Source of the DNA: Dromiciops gliroides
Taxonomy: Eukaryota; Chordata; Mammalia; Microbiotheria; Microbiotheriidae
Assembly (NCBI RefSeq): GCF_019393635.1
Contig: NC_057864.1
Span: forward strand, 476,860,617-476,924,616
Direction: 5' to 3'
DNA: 64,000 bases
Shown here: piece by piece, positions 61,075 to 64,000 of the stretch
How positions within the stretch are numbered: position 1 is the stretch's first letter
Layout: each line of letters starts with the position of its first letter
Program-made: the position numbers and the translations under genes
The notes under the pieces: generated by a model
Seen by the model: the letters and a program-made list of their open reading frames with translations, nothing else
Told to the model about the DNA's origin: nothing
Databases searched by the model: none

Positions 61075-61205
61075 CCTCTTTGTGCCTCAGTTTCCTCATC
61101 TGTAAAATGGGGATAATGAAAGCATTGACCTCACAGGGTTGTTGTGAGGATCAAATGAGATAATATTTGTAAAGTGCTTTATGAATCTCAAAGAGCCATT
61201 TAAAT
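61075..61205 (+). repeat. MIR fragment
   Basis: TGTGCCTCAGTTTCCTCATC, AAATGGGGATAATGAAAGC, TTGTGAGGATCAAATGAGAT, AAAGTGCTTTATGAATCTC. Confidence 0.8.
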
Positions 61206-62374
61206 TCGAGCTCTTTCTTGTTAATAGACAACGATTTATTCTGCCATTCCCCAGTCACTGGACATGAAAGCTGCTTGGAGTAGTCTTTTTGGACAGCTTT
61301 GGATGCTTTTGCTCATGTGAGCCCATTTCCCCTTTAGGAATGTGCTTAGGACACATTGACAGCCTGGCTTGCTGGATCAAAGGACATGACCAGTCTGTGT
61401 CTCTTCTTCTGTCCCGCCAGACTGTTCCTGCACCAACCTGGAGTGGCCCAGTGTCGGTGGATGGAAGGGCCTGTCTCCTGCAGTCCTGCCATTATTGGAT
61501 TTCATCCCTTTTTTCAAAGGGGCCCCTTTGGTGCTTTCCTGACTCTCCCTGCCCACAAAGGTCTCTCATTTCTTCGGAGTCTGTTCCAAACACTTGAACA
61601 CTTGGCATCTCAGTCCCTTCTCCCCAAAGAGATTCATTACGGTCCTCCAGGGCAGAAGGGGTGAATCCCCATGGTGTGCTGATTGGCTGGTCCATGCTCC
61701 ACCTTCAGGCCCCGCTGCTGCCCCCCAAACCAAGGCAAAGACTAAGTTCTAAGGGTGTTCTGGACCAGCCTGTGAGGGGACGACTCTGGTGGTCCCCCAG
61801 CTGATTCTCTTGCCTCAGATCAATTGGGGCTAGAGAAGCCCCCCCCCCCCGCCAGGACTTGCTGTTCCCAGGGTTTTATTGGAGTTGTGGAGGCACTGAG
61901 ACCATACACACTGTTTTCCCTAAAAGAGCAGTATTGTGCACCACTTCCTGATCCAGCCCTTCTGTACCAGGCTGGTTCCGGAGGGCCAATTATCAGCAGC
62001 CACACACAGGAAGGACGTCTTTCTCTCAGGCACCCCTCCTACTCCCATCCTCTTCCCCCTTGAGGCAGCCTAGACGGGGCTGCAGCCAGAGGGGGAAAAA
62101 TCACCCCACTGTTTTCCTATGGGAAGCAGGGCATGGGCCCTGCCCACTCAGTGCCAGCTGGGCTCTACCCAGTCACGAACACAGCTCCTGGCCAGGGCCC
62201 AACGCTGGGGCTGCCTCATGCATGCCCAGGGCCAGGCTGGCTCATTAAGACTTCAGGGCATGGGGTGAGCAGAGGGGAAACAGCCGGGGATAGAGGCTAT
62301 AATAGGGCCTTATGCAGGGGTCACGTCAGTCCTGAGGACCCACAAGTAGTTTAGCAAAGATTACTGGCAGGTCT

Positions 62375-62578
62375 ACACAAGAAAGGGAGAAGACAGAGAT
62401 AAAGAAGGAAGTGGAGGGGGAAGCAAGGAGAGAGTGAGACAGGGACAGAGATAGATAGGGGGCAGAGAAAGAGACACACACAGATGGAGAGGGAGAGAGG
62501 GAGTCAGAGAGAAAGAGAGAAAAGAGAAAGGGGAGACAGAGGAGAGGTGAGGAGAGAGAGGAGAGAAAAAGAGAGGAC
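62375..62578. repeat. GA-rich (purine) tract
   Basis: About 200 bp almost entirely A and G on the plus strand, built of AGAGAGA and GGGAGA runs; a possible triplex-forming stretch. Confidence 0.9.
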
Positions 62579-62805
62579 TTTGAATTTGGAGTCAGAACAC
62601 ACTGCGGGAGAGCTATCTACTGTTCCTAGGCCTCGGTTTCCCTTCTGGTAAAATGAATGGGTTTTATGACTTCCCTGTCCTTTCCTAACACTGTATGACT
62701 CCATGCCCTTCCAAGTTCCACCCCAACATGACTCTGCCTTATTAGAATTAGTGGTTCACAGAGTCTGCAAATGATCTCTTTCCTTTGAGAGAGTCTCAGC
62801 TTCAT

Positions 62806-62886
62806 TCACTCATCCATCCATCCATCCATCCATCCATCCATCCATCCATCCATCCATCCATCCATCCATCCATCCATCCATCCATC
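62806..62886. repeat. (CATC)n microsatellite
   Basis: About 19 uninterrupted CATC/TCCA units, starting after CATTCACT; directly followed by an L2-like 3' end (TTTATTAAGCTCCTACTGTA). Confidence 0.97.
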
Positions 62887-63150
62887 TCCCAATCATTTAA
62901 CAAGCATTTATTAAGCTCCTACTGTATGGCAGGTACTATGGATACAAATAAAATGTGTACAGACAATGAATAAGCCTAAATTTTGAGGCACTTCCATCCT
63001 ACCTGGGGATGTACTGACAGGTACCTCCACCCACCCACCCCATACCTTTACTGAAGGTCTATTATGAACAAGACATGAAATTGAGTTGACGCAGTCCTTG
63101 TCCCCACGGAGCTTAGAGTCGAGAAGGGGGGATGGCAGGTGCATGGTTAA
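62887..63150 (-). repeat. L2 3'-region fragment
   Basis: CAAGCATTTATTAAGCTCCT, TGGCAGGTACTATGGATAC, and CCACGGAGCTTAGAGTCGAG are the standard reverse-oriented L2 3' blocks. Confidence 0.6.
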
Positions 63151-64000
63151 TGCTAAAATAAAGTAGGGTGTCAAGATCCTGCGCCCTCTCACTCTCCCAC
63201 CTCCCTGCAGCACCAGCTCTGTCCCCCTGCCTCTGAGGGGCTGGGGGCACCTCTGCGCCAACAGCAGAGTTGGGAGCCCTCAGGATCTTCACGGTGAGAC
63301 GCCAAATTTGGGAGAAGAGCCGATTCTGGACCTCTTGGCCCTTCCAACCCCCACGCAGGTTGCTGCCCCCTTTGGTGCCTTCCTCCAGAACCAGCCTCCT
63401 CAGAGCCACAGAGGAAGTGACAGTTCCATCAGACAACTCCCCTTCCCCAGGGACTTGGCCTTCCTGGGCTGCTATGCAGTGTGCCGGAGGGAAATGCTCC
63501 AGGGGCACTTGGCTGGGTATCTCAGAGGAGATGCTGTCTAGACAGTCCCCCCCCCCCAGCCCTTCCAGCCAGCCCCTAATGGGTACTTGTTGAGTGGTGG
63601 GGGGCGTGGCACGGCGCCATCTGTGCAAGGCATCTGGGCTGGTGAGTCTGAACATGCTGCAAGTGAGCATCGAATTTCCCTTCCTAACCCATCAATCTTT
63701 CTCAACTTCCTCCTGACCACCCTCTTGCTTCAGCAGGTCTTCAAAGGCATGACTGCCTTCCATGATGCCCAGGGACCAACACCGGCTTTGCGTTACATCC
63801 AGTCTTTTCTAGGAAGAGCAGGAAGCAGGATAGGGATGCCAGGCTACAGGCACTGAACCGCTCTGCACTGCAGCTTCCTGACCTGGCAGGTGCCTTCCAG
63901 GTCTCTCTATGATCCTATAATCTCCTCTACGATGTCTTCGGACAAGGACCACGTTCTGTGTCTTCGTAGGCCTACCCAGCGAGGTGCCCTATGCAGGACA

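Larger units (their letters stand above)
59302..64000 (-). other. HIP1: Part of HIP1 intron 1
   Basis: Exon 2 begins at 59301 with a clean acceptor, and no exon 1-like coding block (short, basic, with an EREQF-like end) was found up to 64000, in line with the long first intron of mammalian HIP1. It contains a CpG-rich patch, SINEs, a GA-rich tract and a CATC microsatellite. Confidence 0.75.

Noticed and set aside
63113..63670. 185-codon minus-strand frame, considered as HIP1 exon 1
   Set aside because: No similarity to the HIP1 N-terminus and no phase-0 donor at a suitable place; treated as chance.

Overview
The window is nuclear DNA of a marsupial, probably an Australian one. The main evidence is a young tRNA-derived CORE-SINE with the head GGGGCAGCTAGGTGGCGCAG. 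It occurs about 32 times, many copies have intact 10-17 bp target-site duplications, and it resembles the MAR1/WSINE1 families as I remember them. Older MIR-type SINEs and L2/CR1-clade LINE fragments fill much of the rest. There are no operons, phage genes, CRISPR arrays or bacterial features.

One gene explains essentially all of the coding sequence: HIP1 (huntingtin-interacting protein 1), on the minus strand. I could place 30 consecutive coding exons (2-31 in human-style numbering), from 59301 down to a stop codon at 13924-13926. Every junction keeps frame, and the exons total 3033 nt (1010 codons plus stop). Exon 1, encoding roughly the first 40 residues, is not in the window and should lie beyond 64000. 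The protein has the full HIP1 layout: an ANTH lipid-binding domain (exons 2-10), a clathrin box and AP2-binding motifs (exons 11-12), a coiled coil (exons 13-20), a linker (21-22) and the THATCH/I-LWEQ actin-binding domain (23-30). The clathrin/AP2 motifs and the lack of a proline-rich tail argue for HIP1 over its paralogue HIP1R. The last exon and the 3' UTR (about 11140-14009) are less certain.

Layout by region: 1-170 is a CpG-rich stretch, possibly the promoter of a neighbouring gene; 171-660 is CA-rich low-complexity DNA; 660-11100 is repeat-rich intergenic DNA; about 11140-13923 is the probable HIP1 3' UTR; 13924-59301 holds the HIP1 exons and introns; 59302-64000 is part of intron 1.

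I found no undescribed multi-gene system. The points most worth checking are at the RNA-processing level. Intron 2 is a textbook U12-dependent AT-AC intron. Intron 18 is a GC-AG intron. A 5'-truncated SINE inserted exactly at the exon 9 splice donor and duplicated that donor as part of its target site. Other points are two SINEs stacked at one target, a 54-bp minisatellite beside the U12 donor, and a divergent, uncertain HIP1 C-terminal tail.
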